This document shows positions 31,471-42,185 of a stretch of 64,000 nt of DNA, in pieces. Position numbers and translations under genes: made by a program. Below the pieces are notes generated by a model that was not told where the DNA came from, searched no databases, and saw nothing but the letters and a program-made list of their open reading frames with translations. The first letter of the stretch is position 1. The number at the start of each line of letters is the position of its first letter. Origin of the DNA: Agarophyton chilense (taxonomy: Eukaryota; Rhodophyta; Florideophyceae; Gracilariales; Gracilariaceae); contig JARGXX010000028.1 in NCBI GenBank assembly GCA_030374765.1, positions 1,017,092 to 1,081,091 of the forward strand. The letters run 5' to 3'.

Positions 31471-32357
31471 TGAAGGACAATGCCCTTGAAGGCGGTTTCT
31501 TCCCGGGACTTAGAGATTTCGCTCGCTTGAGGACTAGCTTGGTCTGTGACAAGCAATACCGCTTTTGCGTGCCGACGGCCGGTTAGGACCGGAGATGCAC
31601 ACTGGTGGAACACGTGGACTGCACGGTTGCCGACGCTCGAGTGCGAGGCGTGCCACACGTGGCCCGGATTCTACCTAATGGTTAGTATTATTTAGTAATT
31701 TTCAGTATTTATTTAGCTACGCTATCGCTATTTAGTTTCAATTTTTCGGGCGCGCGCCCACTGTCAGGGGCCGCGCACCACACTACTTAGGTGGTTGAGC
31801 ACTGCTTCCCGGTAAACACCCTCTTGGGAGATCCCAAGGAGGGAGTCTTGGCTTTGAACTTTTCGCCTTCTGCGCGTCTTCACAGCATACTGCGTGAGCG
31901 CCCGTTGCACGTTAGTTCATTTACCCCTCTGTCAACCAGAGTGCTACCACCACCGTGGGTTCATATGTAATCACCGACACTTGTCGTAGTCTCGCCCCTG
32001 TATAGGGTTTCGCCCCCGTTTCCTCTTGTTCTCCTTTTTGGCTCTCGTGAGCGGCCGCCCCACTCATCCCGCTCGTCCACCTCATACGAGTGTTTCCTCG
32101 CTCCTTTTCCGACAATCGCCGTGGTACCGCTGCGCCTAGGATTGGTCACACCCCGGACTGTGCCGTGCTCACCTAAACACTCTAGGTATATCCCGCCGGA
32201 TTGGTCTCGGTCTTACACCCGACTCCGTCGTGCCTTTCCAGAGAGGCTCTGTTTTTGTGCTCCGCTGGGACGCGTCTCCTCCGCCTGAGGCGTGTCTCTC
32301 AAGAGAGGAAGATCCCGAACATCTTCGTGGTGTCTCCGCTCCAAGCGTTGTCCTACA
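31471..32357 (+). repeat. 3' LTR of A(+)1
   Basis: 887 bp, TGAAGGACAATGCCC to CCTACA, followed by the right copy of the target duplication (CCCAG, 32358-32362). Duplicated at 53313-54199. Confidence 0.85.
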
Positions 32358-32395
32358 CCCAGAGGTGATTGTACCACATTTTGGTCTCCCGACTT
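32358..32395 (+). other. End of C1 5' LTR and primer-binding site
   Basis: 32358-32378 (CCCAGAGGTGATTGTACCACA) is the last part of the C LTR, matching 13571-13590. Three T follow, then TGGTCTCCCGACTT from 32382, the same tRNA-complementary core used by family A. Confidence 0.75.
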
Positions 32396-32525
32396 AAAAC
32401 TTTTTTTTAGGTTTCGTCGTACTTTCACGTTTCACACGAGATTCAGAGAAGGATTGGACGCTCGTACGCCTATTTGGTTTCAGAAAATCTCGCAAAGCGA
32501 TACAGGATACCACTATTGGTCACAA

Positions 32526-34658
32526 ATGGAACGACGTAAAAGGAATACGTGTGGTGCGAGAGCCCCGCCAAGCCATAAAGGTCTTAAAGGAGCCCCATCG
32601 GCTCAACCGATTCTTGAAAACCCCGAGGAGCTGCTCCGGCGCCCTCGGGACAAAAACGTAAAGGTACATGGCTCGCCACCTATTGCAACGGAACTTCAAA
32701 GGGAATTACCAATTGAGGTTGCAGTGGAGGAGCTATGGCCTCAGCTCGAAGAGCGAGCGAAAGCGCTCGTCACCCTCGCGGTCGAAGATGCATTAACCGT
32801 AAAGGAGAAGCCGGATATCCGGATGGTTCCGCCCTCAATGGACGTCGATGCATTTACCCATATTGTGGTTGACCTAGCAGCTCAAGAGCTATCGGACAGG
32901 ATACCTCAAATAGTGAAAAAGTATCTCTTTACAGATGCTAGGGAGCATGTTTACCGCTCGGTGCAGGACCTTTGGGTTTCCGAGGGATTCGCAGAATCCC
33001 GACCTACACAGGTGAACATCGCAAAACGCATACCGCAAGGGTTCTAAATGGGTCAATCCACCCATTCCAAACTCTTACCTACTGATAGTGAGTACCTGAG
33101 AGGTTCAAAGCAGAGTCCAGAGGTCCCGGGGAAGGTAGATCCTCAACACATTTATCTGCCACCAATTACTGGTTTCGTTCAAAAGGATACCCATGGAGGT
33201 GGTCACAAGGACGATTCGTCTGACTCGTTGGATGAGCGACGAAGAAACCGAAAAGTGAAGAAGCGGAGGACGAAGAGGGGAAAGAATCGAGAGGATGATT
33301 CAGACCCCGACTCGTCAGACTCCATTTCCGATACGAGTTCATCGTCGGATGATGACCGTGAAGGTAAGAAGAAGAATAATCCGAACAGGTCGACGAAGAA
33401 GTCTTCGAAAAAGAACCGAAAAGGTTAAGAGCGATACAATGAGTCGCCCGACTCTGAGTCGGACACCGAAATGGACCTGGAGGTGCACCAACCGTTGAAA
33501 GATATGTTCACCAAAGTGGTTGATTACAGGACTTATTGCTTGATCAACAAGTCTTCTGAATACACCCAAGAGGTTGCCCAGAAAATTACTAAGCAGCACA
33601 AAAAGCTCAGCTTCCAAATGGGTGACACAACCTTCACAGGTACGGATCCTGTTGCGGTAATTGAGTTTCTACGGGAGTTCAAGCTTGCATGTGACCAAAA
33701 TGGGTTTTCCGAGAGCGCTGCTGTGTGGCTATTTCAGTTTTACCTGAAAAGAGAAGCATACTACTTGCTGCAGGGTAAACTCCGCTGCAATACCTTAGCG
33801 ATGGATGAGGATGGCACAGAGATGCTGGAGTCATAACGAGAAGTAGTCAATTTCCTTTTGGAAACATACGTCACCGATGAGGTTATCCAAGAGACTTACT
33901 CGGAAGTCCTCGATTAGCATCAAAGGTCTGGGCAAACCGAATCGGAGTTCTCTCTCGCGTTGTGGAGTCCGGCAACCCGCTGTGGTAATGTGTTCACAAC
34001 CTCTAGGTTAAAGTCGCTATTTGACGACAATGTCGACAAAGCGATCCGTTCCCAGGTACGCTACTACCTGGCCACTAACCGAAAGATAGACTACGATGGG
34101 ATGGCTCGATACTCCCAGGGCCTTGTAGATACCGTTCGGCTGGGGAAGGGACCAGCCGTGCCTCCAACCTCGAAGGATAAACCGAAAAGGTCAGTCTTGG
34201 AAATTGAAGACACAACAACCTCAGAGGGTAGCTCGCACATCGAAGTACCTACAGAAACCGCTATCCACTTGGTAGCGACCCAGGGGCGGTTCTCGAAACC
34301 TTCGACGGTAGGAAATCGGTCGTCAACGCGTACACCAAACTCGGTACAATCGCCGGCAAGTGCAGTGAGCCTGCATAGGATGCAGGGAGCGAGCTCCCAT
34401 AACTCGCCACCCACATCCTACGCCACTGCTCCTACCAACCAGGTTTCGAAGCCCCCCTCAATAGTAACGCGAGACCCCCAAACTGGAAGCCTCGTCTGCT
34501 GGTTCTGCCGCGCGACAGACCATTTGGAAAACAATTGCGCTAACTTACCTCTAGGGATGAGAGACCAGTTGATTGAGGCTCGCATGCAGAATCACCAACA
34601 GCTCTATGGGCCTTCAACGAAAGCACCAAATAGGTTGCAACCCCGTACACCGGTGTAG
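32526..34658 (+). pseudogene. gag: Gag polyprotein of C1
   Basis: It starts near ATG 32526 (MERRKRNTCG). Open segments 32526-33047, 33048-33428, 33471-33836 and 33960-34658 are separated by stops and one shift. A highly charged Ser/Asp patch (DSDPDSSDSISDTSSSSDDD) sits between Lys/Arg runs. The capsid-like region holds TFTGTDPVAVIEFLREF and FQFYLKREAYYLLQG. A zinc knuckle CWFCRATDHLENNC (34497-34538) ends gag. The layout parallels family A gag, though the sequences are distant. Inactive. Confidence 0.8.
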
Positions 34659-34735
34659 GTCAATTCCATCGAGGAAACACCAAACTTGGAGTCAACCCCT
34701 CCCATACAGGAGAAAAACACCGAACGGTTGGCGTA

Positions 34736-35458
34736 ATGGCCGAACCCAACATGCAAGTAGAAGGCCAATCGATACCCAGAACCTTGAAGGTGGAAGAGAA
34801 CACGTCACAACCAGTTCCGGTTTTTCATATGAAGTACAACATCTATAAAGTACGTGCTTCAATGTGTTTATCCGATCGCCTTTCGGTTCCAGTCAACTGC
34901 GTGTTGGATACGGGGGCCGGCCCAAACGTCCTGAACTCCCGCGTCATACCTGAGGCGGTACTTCAGAACTTGAGCCGACCTCCCGAAAACAACCGGCTGG
35001 TGGATGCAAATGAGAGCCCATTAAACCTTCGAGGTATGCTCACCACTGTGGTGCAGCTCGGACACCTCAAGGTAAGACTGCAATTCTTTGTTGTCGACCG
35101 TTTACCCACAGACTGCCTACTAGGTACGAACTTCATCGACAGACATGTCAAAGCAATCCTTCCGGGTTCCCGTACCGTCGCCCTACGTCACGGGGGACGA
35201 ATTGCCAGTTTAGGTAATACGGAAACCAAACGGGGATGGTTCGTCAAACCGAAGAAGACTATATCCCCCGAAACGGTCTCCAACAAAGTTGCGCATTACC
35301 AAACAGGTTGTTATCCCGCCAATGCACCAAATATTGGTACTGTTGTCGTGTGCGACCCCCTGGTTGGTCATACTACAAAACCATCCGAGGTTAGCACATC
35401 GACACCTCACCTTGATGACCAACGGGATTGTCGACAACATCCCAAATCAACTCCTTAA
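34736..35458 (+). pseudogene. pol: Aspartic protease of C1
   Basis: A 240-codon frame with the retropepsin motif CVLDTGAGPNVL (catalytic Asp codon at 34907-34909, residue 58) and DCLLGTNFIDRHVKAILPG. It would cleave Gag-Pol. The frame ends at 35458, and the following 190 bases, equivalent to the linker, are out of frame. Confidence 0.8.
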
Positions 35459-35644
35459 GACGTGCCTCAGCAACTTCAGCAGTCACGACGTGAAATTGCC
35501 GAAAAATACCAATGTTGGCATCGCACTACCGGCACCACAAGGTGTCTTCACCGTAGTTCACACTGATCTTTGCGAGGCCGCCTTCGATAAGGAAGGGGGT
35601 GCGCACATGCGTCCACAACCACAAAGGTATCGATTAACACCAAC

Positions 35645-36724
35645 TTGGAATCAAAGCTAACCGATAAGGCATCGGTAGACAAAGAAGAGGAACATGACCC
35701 TGAGAGGCAACGGCAAGATACAGTCCAGATCGGTGAAGATAACGACGAACTGCGAGGCTGTATTATCGACCTTCTGGAGGAGTTCGAAACCATGTGGTCA
35801 GGCCATCTGGGCCAAATTAAGGCCACACATCATCGCATCGAGCTCCTCTCTGACTCGAAGCCGATTTATCATCAACCATACCGTGCAGGTCCAAAGGAGA
35901 GAGAAGTAGAACTCAAAGAAGTGGAGCGAATGGTCCAAGAAGGTGTAATTGAACCAGCCAACTCAGACTGGGCTATTCCCGTGGTTCTGGTTCAAAAGAA
36001 ATGGGATAACCGTATGAGGTTCTGTGTGGACTACAGGAGGGTCAATAGCATGACCGTCAGAAGGCTCAATAGCGTGACCGTCAGGGATTCGTACCCGTTA
36101 CCTAGAATGGATGAGTTCATCGACTCCTTGGGAGATGCGCAGATATTTACCACGTTGGATGCCAATCGTGGTTATTTGCAGGTACCCGTAGGTGAGGAAG
36201 ATCGACACAAAACGACCTTCACGTGCCATGCAGGTTTGTTTCGCTTCGAGCGGATGCCATTTGGGTTGCGCAATGCTCCAGCCACCTTTCAAAGGGCGCT
36301 GGACATCATCATTTCAAAGATTAAGTAGAAAACCGACTTGGTATACATCGATGATGTAATCATCTACTCCAAATCGGTAGGAGAGCATTTTGCTCACGTG
36401 CGCACCGTACTAACCCTCCTAGCTGAGGCGGGGGTGACGCTGAAGCTTCGCCAATGCGTCTTCTTTACCAGAACGGTTGAATACCTGGGCCACATCATAG
36501 GCCCTGGTACCCTAGAGGTTGCGCCGAGCAACATTAGAGCCGTACAGGAGGTCAAGGTGTCACGATCACAGGCAGGCGTACGATCCTTTATAGGTTTATG
36601 CAACGTCTATCGTCGCTTCGTGAAGGGATTCGCGAAAATAGCGGCTCCCCTCCACAAGAAGCTCCAGAAATGTGAACCTGAACGGTTTGAGAATCTATCG
36701 AACGACAAAATGGATAGCTTTTAA
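35645..36724 (+). pseudogene. pol: Reverse transcriptase of C1
   Basis: This encodes HHRIELLSDSKPIYHQPYR, MRFCVDYRRVNS, YPLPRMDEFIDSLG, TTLDANRGYLQVP, GLFRFERMPFGLRNAPATFQ, then VYIDDVIIYS and YLGHIIGPG. The catalytic Asp residues are present. One in-frame TAG at 36326-36328 splits it just before the YIDD box. An insertion of eight codons, a near-duplicate of the preceding NSMTVR, interrupts the segment between DYRR and the YPLP motif. The frame ends at 36722-36724, where a shift leads into RNase H. Confidence 0.85.
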
Positions 36725-37140
36725 GGAATTGAAACGAGCGTTGTTGTCGCCGCCAATCTTAGAGTTACCGAAAACAGGTCTACCGTACACGCTGGATACA
36801 GATGCATCCCATGCCCAAATTGGTTGTTGTCTCATGCAGGAGCAGCACAAGGGAGACAAATTACCTAAAGGGTAATGGAGCCGCGCTATGAATGAGACGG
36901 AGCAGAACTACACCGTAACCGAGAACGAATGTCTAGCAGTAGTGTGGAGCATGTTGATGCTCCGTCCATACCTTTATGGTGAGCGCTTTGCGTTGCGCAC
37001 GGACCACGATGCCTTAAAGTGGTTCTTCGGACTCGCCGATGCGTCTGGTAGACTTGCCCGTTGGAGGTTGAGACTGTCGTAGTTTGAATACGACGTACAG
37101 TACCGTCCAGGTATCAAGCACAACATAGGTGATGCTATGT
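36672..37140 (+). pseudogene. pol: RNase H of C1
   Basis: LPYTLDTDASHAQIGCCL, NYTVTENECLAVVWSMLMLRPYL, TDHDALKWFF and the connection EYDVQYRPGIKHNIGDAMSRL are all visible in one frame. In-frame stops lie at 36873-36875 and 37080-37082. The domain would degrade the RNA strand of the RNA-DNA hybrid; it is inactive here. Confidence 0.8.
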
Positions 37141-38190
37141 CACGCTTAAACACCTCAGGGCTAGAGAGAGAACCTGTGGACGATGATATCTCTGCTTTCT
37201 GGTGTCATCAAACCAAAATGATACCGGCGACCACCTAGAGAGATGTTGGGACTTACCTAAAGAGGGTGCCTTGCAGAACACCGACATGGTAACGCAGATA
37301 TTGAACCTAGAGGAAACGAACGTCATGCCCGTAACCCGAGAGAAGTTTCTACGAGAACAGGCCCAGGATGCGTACTGCAGAGCACTGGCTGACCAAAATG
37401 GTTTCAAAGGATCACCATTCGATGTGAACCACAATGGGTACATCGTGAGAAGGTCAACCTTGAATGGTATCCTTCAAAAGGTGGTTCCGAAGGCGCTTCG
37501 CCCGAGAGTCTTGAATCTCGCGCACTACCCGCGACTATTGGGACACCCCGGTGCCTCTAGGATGTATTACACCTTGAGGCAACAGTTCTATTGGCCTCAT
37601 ATGGCCCATGATGTCTATACCTTTGTAGGTCAATGCGAATCCTGTGTTCGTACCCGCGGTGGTATTTGAAAGCATCGAAAGTACCTCAAGCTGTTTCCAG
37701 CAGCGGGTCTGCTGGAGTTTGTTGCGATAGACCTTCTATGAACACTTCTCAAGACCGAGAATGGGTATCAGCACATTCTAGTGATCACCGACAGGTTCTC
37801 GAAGCATACGAGAGCGATACCTTTAAAGGAGACGAAGTCAACAACACTGGCGATCGCGTTCCTCAACAATTAGGTCTACCTGCATGGTGCACCACTGTAC
37901 CTACTTACCGATAATGGTTCCAACCTGGTATCGAAGTTCTTCGAAGCAGTCTGTAACCTCCTGGGTATCAAGCACTATTTTACGACTACCTACCACCCGC
38001 AGACAAACGGACAGGTCGAGCGGTTTAACCACACATTGGTAACAAGGCTACGACAATATTCGCAAGAGCACCAAACGGGGTGGGATGAGCTGGTGCAACC
38101 GTTCACCTACTCCTATAACCTTCAGGTACACCGGTCAACGCAGACCATTCCTTTGATTCGGTTCCTTCGCGACAATCTCCAGGTGTTGTA
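37141..38190 (+). pseudogene. pol: Integrase of C1
   Basis: The zinc region HYPRLLGHPG and CESC is in the frame 37202-37669. The catalytic core follows in other frames: EFVAIDLL (first Asp near 37730), LTDNGSNL (second Asp near 37911) and HPQTNGQVERFNHTL (Glu near 38018). Stops at 37669, near 37741, 37872 and at 38190 break it. It is the same domain type as in family A. Confidence 0.8.
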
Positions 38191-39048
38191 GTGCAGGGAG
38201 ATCATACCACCAGCACTGCAGTTGGCACAATGACCCCTGCCCAAGTCAAGCGAAATACCCTTTTGAGATTGGGGAGGGCTCTCAAACATGCAGAGAGCCG
38301 CCTCACCGTAGCCCAGAAGCGGTACAAAGCCGACTACGACCGTAGGGTAACCCAAGTGGTCTCTGTATCGTCGGGACAATATATCTACATAGACAACCCA
38401 CCTTCAAGTAAAAGACCACGACCGGGTGATGAAGCGGACGATAAAGCTATTGATAAAGATATCAATTCGAAGCTTCTACCCGAATCAGTGGGACCTTATA
38501 ATGTATTGAACGCATCAGACCACACCGTTACGGTTGACCAAGATGGAATACCGAATACGATATCAATTGACCGTATTACGGTAGCACCTGAAACGGTTCA
38601 ACATCGCATGGAGGCAGGCACCTCAGCCCGAGAGCCCAGAGCGGTAGCTCTGCGCACTAGACTCTCGGAGGACCCCACCCCAATTGAGGGGAATGATGAA
38701 TTACAACGGGATGATCCGGATTTCATCCCTCTAACAGGGACGGAAATGGAACCTCACACGGTAACAGCGGAAGCTCCCCACCCGTCTCCCACACACGAAG
38801 CTCCCAACTCGGAACAAATGAACCCTCGAGGTGGCGTTCCCCCGAAAGATCAGGACGAGACCTCAGAGAAATTTTCCGTGGACCGTCGTGTGAACCACAC
38901 GCGAACCTATAAAGGTCTGAAGTACACCGTCAGGTGGTACGGCTGGGGCCCAGAAGGGGACACCCTCGAACCCCCAGCCGCAACAACCCCACACTTCCGT
39001 ATCAGATATTGGCGCCGTTGCAAGGAGCCGATACCTGCAGACAGCTAA
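38191..39048 (+). pseudogene. pol: Integrase C-terminal region and chromodomain of C1
   Basis: A 285-codon frame: GPY-type module (ESVGPYNVLNASDHTVTVD), an acidic/polar linker, and a chromodomain-like end (YKGLKYTVRWYGWGPEGDTLEP). The chromodomain start appears shortened relative to family A: the segment equivalent to FVVGRILEHPYHP is replaced by SVDRRVNHTRTY. Confidence 0.75.
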
Positions 39049-39253
39049 CCTTAGACCATTGTGGTACTCGGGCCTAAGGAAGGGGGAAAAAAGACGTTGT
39101 TTTCCGCAGAAGTTGGACGAATATGCGTTTCAGATTACCTAAAAGGGAGGGCACGAAAGAACAACCAAATAAAACAGTAGGGGAGACAAGAAGGGAGAAC
39201 AATTTACTTTAAGAAGGACCTGTCGGTTTAGGAGCAATGGAATCAGGACGACC
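39049..39253 (-). pseudogene. C1 3' region with end of its antisense ORF
   Basis: The sequence between the C pol stop and A(-)2. A purine-rich stretch (AAGGAAGGGGGAAAAAAG) lies near 39076-39093. On the minus strand 39253-39209 is open for 14 codons plus TAA. It would be the C-terminal end of the antisense ORF seen at 12059-12516 if the A insertion were absent. CGACC at 39249-39253 is the left target duplication of A(-)2. Confidence 0.55.
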
Positions 39254-40071
39254 TGTAGGGCAACGCTTGGAGCGAAGACACGACGAAGATGTTCGAGATC
39301 TTCCGCTCTTTAGAGACACGCCTCAGGCGGAGGAGACGCGTCCCAGCGGAGCACAAAAACAGAGCCCCTCTGAAAAGGCACGAAGAAGTCGGTTGTATGA
39401 CCGAGGCTAATCCGGCGGGATATACCTGGAGTGTTTAGGTGAGGACGGCACAGTCCGGGGGGGTGACCAACCCTAGGCGGAGCGGTACCACGGCGATTGA
39501 CAAGTGTCGGCGATTAAATATGAACCCACGGAGGCGGTAGCACTCTGGTCGACAGAGGGGTGGATGAGCTAACGTGTGACGGGCACTCACGCAGTATGCT
39601 GTGAAGACGCGCCCAAGGCGAAGAGTTCAGAGCCAAGACTCCCTCTTTGGGATGATCCAAGAGGGTGTTTACTGGGGAGCAGTGCTCAACCTCCTAAGTA
39701 GTGTTGCGCGTGGCTCCTGACAGTGGGCGCGCGCCAGAAAACTAGACACAAAATAGCGAGAGCGTAGCTAAATAAATACTGAAAATTACTACATAATACT
39801 AACCATTAGGTAGAATCCGGGCCATGTGTGGCACGCCTCGCACTCGAGCGTCGGCAACCGTGCAGTCCACGTGTTCCACCAGTGTGCACCTCCGGTCCTA
39901 ACCGGCCGTCGGCAACCGTGCAGTCCACGTAATCCACCAGTGTTCACTTCCGGTCCTAACCGGCCGTTGGAACGCAATTGTGGTATAGCTTGTCATAGAC
40001 CAAGCTAGTCCTCAAGCGAGCGAAATCTCTAAGTCCTGAGAAGAAACCCCCTTCAAGGGCATTGTCCTTCA
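39254..40071 (-). repeat. 3' LTR of A(-)2
   Basis: 818 bp. Compared with 11170-12058 it lacks about 120 bases after CGGCGATTG (near 39500) and has a 58-bp tandem duplication (39850-39965). The AT-rich block AAATAAATACTGAAAATTA near 39769-39788 could serve as a core promoter in either direction. Confidence 0.85.
39850..39965. repeat. 58-bp tandem duplication inside the LTR
   Basis: Units 39850-39907 and 39908-39965 both start GTCGGCAACCGTGCAGTCC; the second has a few substitutions. All other family A LTRs have one unit, except the duplicate at 61692-61807. Confidence 0.9.
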
Positions 40072-40084
40072 TATCCCCCTCCTT
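40072..40084 (-). other. Polypurine tract of A(-)2
   Basis: TATCCCCCTCCTT on the plus strand, i.e. AAGGAGGGGGATA on the element strand, directly next to the 3' LTR. Confidence 0.75.
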
Positions 40085-40106
40085 AGGTGACGAACACGCC
40101 GTCGAC

Positions 40107-41973
40107 ATGGCGGGGAGGCAACGGTCCAAACGGCATAAGAGCGAGCCGCGTAACGCGTCCAGCGACCACTCGACTATTGAAGGCAGAGCTGCACAACCGA
40201 ACGACAAACGCGCCAACTCGGTAACCACTCCTCGAACTCCGAGCGCGCTTCTGCATCGTACACCAACCTCTGGCGATTGCATCCCGATACCTCGGCGACC
40301 AGTACTCCCGGTGTACGGTGGTAAAAATCCCGCCGGGGTTACTTCTCCGGTTTCCATTCGGCTCCCCTTCCACGGGGGAGTGCCTCGTCAACCGCGCCGA
40401 GCCGATCCCGGGGTCCCGTGGAAGCTTCAAGCTACATCACTCCTACGGAGGACACCTGGACCACTTACGACAAATTCCTCGGGTTAAACCCGCGTCAACA
40501 TGCGGCGACTCTCCGAAGAGCTCCGTGGTTCCATCCGACAGCGGTCTTCGACGAAGAACTCGTGGCGACGTATGCTGATGGCAATGCGCGTCTCCCGGGC
40601 GAGCTGCCGGCTTTCATCACCACCTCGTGGGATTGGCGATGCCGTGTGGCGGTTCCCATTCACGCGATTCTGCGGCGAAGGCGCGAGTCGGCGGAAGAGG
40701 CGCATTTTACCTTCGTCCGCATCGGCTACTCACGGATCAACCGGGCAAACTTTCAATACCCCATCCCCGACGAGTTTGGCTTCGACCTACAGATGTACCG
40801 GACGCAGGGTGCGATCGGCTATTGTGACCGCCTTGCGGCGTTGGAAACTTACGCTTGGCGCGGTAAACCGCGAGCGCGTCAAGAAGCAATCTGCTGGGTC
40901 CGTCCGATCATTCGTGCCGAGTTTCGTCACCTTCGTCGTGAGTCGCGATATCGTTGGTTACAGAACTTCATCCGCGAGGAGCGTCGGGGCAGATCCCGCT
41001 TTGAGTTCCTTGTCCCTTATCAGAACACGGAGGTAAACCGGATTAGTCCCTTCTATCAGTTCGGGCGATACGTTCCCCTGCCTGGGTGGTGGTCCTCCGT
41101 CGAGGTGTGCCGGGGATGTTACGTGGAGTTGCCTCTGGTCATTTTCTATCTGGGCTCGTACCTCATCGAGGATCCGCCCTCCGGCTTATGGTCCGTGGTC
41201 CTAACCGAATGGGCAGTCCGCGCCGCGGCGTACATCTTGTGGGAAGCCTACGACCAGTATCGACTGTGGTATCTTCCTCCGCGCTTGCGTGGTTACATCC
41301 GGCAGCGGGACCTTCAACTCCCTCTTGGAGGTGTTAATAACGCTGATGAAGCTGGGGAGCTTATCGACATCATTGGGCGTGTGGACTGGGCTGTCGTGCC
41401 TGTCCGGCAGAGCGGCCGTGTTCAAGAAGCCGGTGGGGCTGATAGGTCTCCGAGGCGTCGCACGCCATTGGTGGGAGATTTAATCTTCTTAACCCATGAG
41501 AGCAGCAAGAGATCTCCGAGGCGGAGGCGTCGGCACTCCGGATGGCTCCGGGAGGCATACCATATGGGCACCCCGTGGAGTTTGTCAACTCGGATGACTT
41601 GTACTACGCCTATGGCGGTGATGATCTCCTGGAGGAGGAGGGCTAATACAGTGGCGACGAGGTCATGGAAGACGTGGGAGACCCCGATGGTGCCGATACT
41701 AAGGCGCAGCCGGCGCAGGGAGCGACTCACGCAGGTGTGGTCGTCGATCCAGTGGCGGCGGCGTTGCCGGACGAACTGGAAGTTATCGAGGTTCTCATAC
41801 GCCCAGAGGCGGTCGTCATCTCCCAGTTCCTTCGGTGTGTTGGACTGAACGTGCAAGCTGCGAGCGGCGCCATCGGTACGATGAGAGACGCCCTCGTGGC
41901 ACGCCTGACCGGCGGGAGTAACTCCGCTAGCGATTCGGTTGGCGCGCACGGCAATTCGGGTTCTTCTAACTAA
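40107..41973 (+). pseudogene. Antisense ORF of family A, best preserved copy
   Basis: About 622 codons, read opposite to the element's pol and starting 35 bases inside its 3' LTR. ATG 40107 gives a basic start (MAGRQRSKRHKSEPR). One shift lies near 40330. The long block 40418-41570 is open: TWTTYDKFLGLNPRQHAATL, ELPAFITTSWDWRCRVAVP, HAILRRRRESAEEAHFTF, EFRHLRRESRYRWLQNFI, YLGSYLIED, AAYILWEAYDQYRLWYLPP and DIIGRVDWAVVP. A second shift near 41573 leads to FVNSDDLYYAYGGDD, a stop at 41644-41646, an acidic stretch and an Ala-rich end. It is Trp/Tyr/Arg-rich and looks globular in the middle. I recognise no domain. Conservation of the same blocks in copies of both orientations shows it was once coding. 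Confidence 0.75.
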
Positions 41974-42185
41974 TCCCTTGTGATATTGGTTAGTAAATCC
42001 CGCTGTGCGGTAGTGTATGCAGCAACTTCGAAAATAGTAAACTGCTTCCGTCTATGACGTATTTGTTTTCTTTCTTCTCTTCCACTTCTTCTGAGTATCC
42101 TTCTCCAGGTCTTCTGTGCATCTTCTCCTTCTTCCAAGGGTCTTTATCCAGATCTTCTGTTCCTTTATCTCCATCGGCTGTCTTC

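Larger units (their letters stand above)
21263..32357 (+). mobile_element. Family A Gypsy chromovirus, complete copy A(+)1
   Basis: 11,095 bp from LTR to LTR, with target-site duplication. The order is LTR, PBS, gag, protease, RT, RNase H, integrase, chromodomain, antisense ORF, polypurine tract, LTR. The two LTRs differ by a few percent by eye. Several stops and frameshifts in every gene make it non-autonomous. 25591-32357 is repeated at 47433-54199, and 26603-30635 at 1-4033. Confidence 0.9.
20671..39253 (+). mobile_element. Family C Gypsy chromovirus, copy C1, with nested A(+)1
   Basis: The element's own parts are 20671-21257 (5' LTR), 32358-32378 (LTR end), PBS at 32382, gag, pol and chromodomain to 39048, and the 3' internal region to 39253. 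It is interrupted twice: A(+)1 sits inside its 5' LTR, and A(-)2 starts at 39254. The missing 3' end (antisense ORF, polypurine tract, 3' LTR) is represented by 12059-13590. All coding regions carry stops, so C1 is an old, dead copy and older than the A insertions. Confidence 0.8.

Noticed and set aside
32292-32525. Extending C1 gag upstream to an ATG at 32292
   Set aside because: That start lies inside the A(+)1 LTR and the reading crosses the C LTR end and the PBS, so it is an accidental extension.
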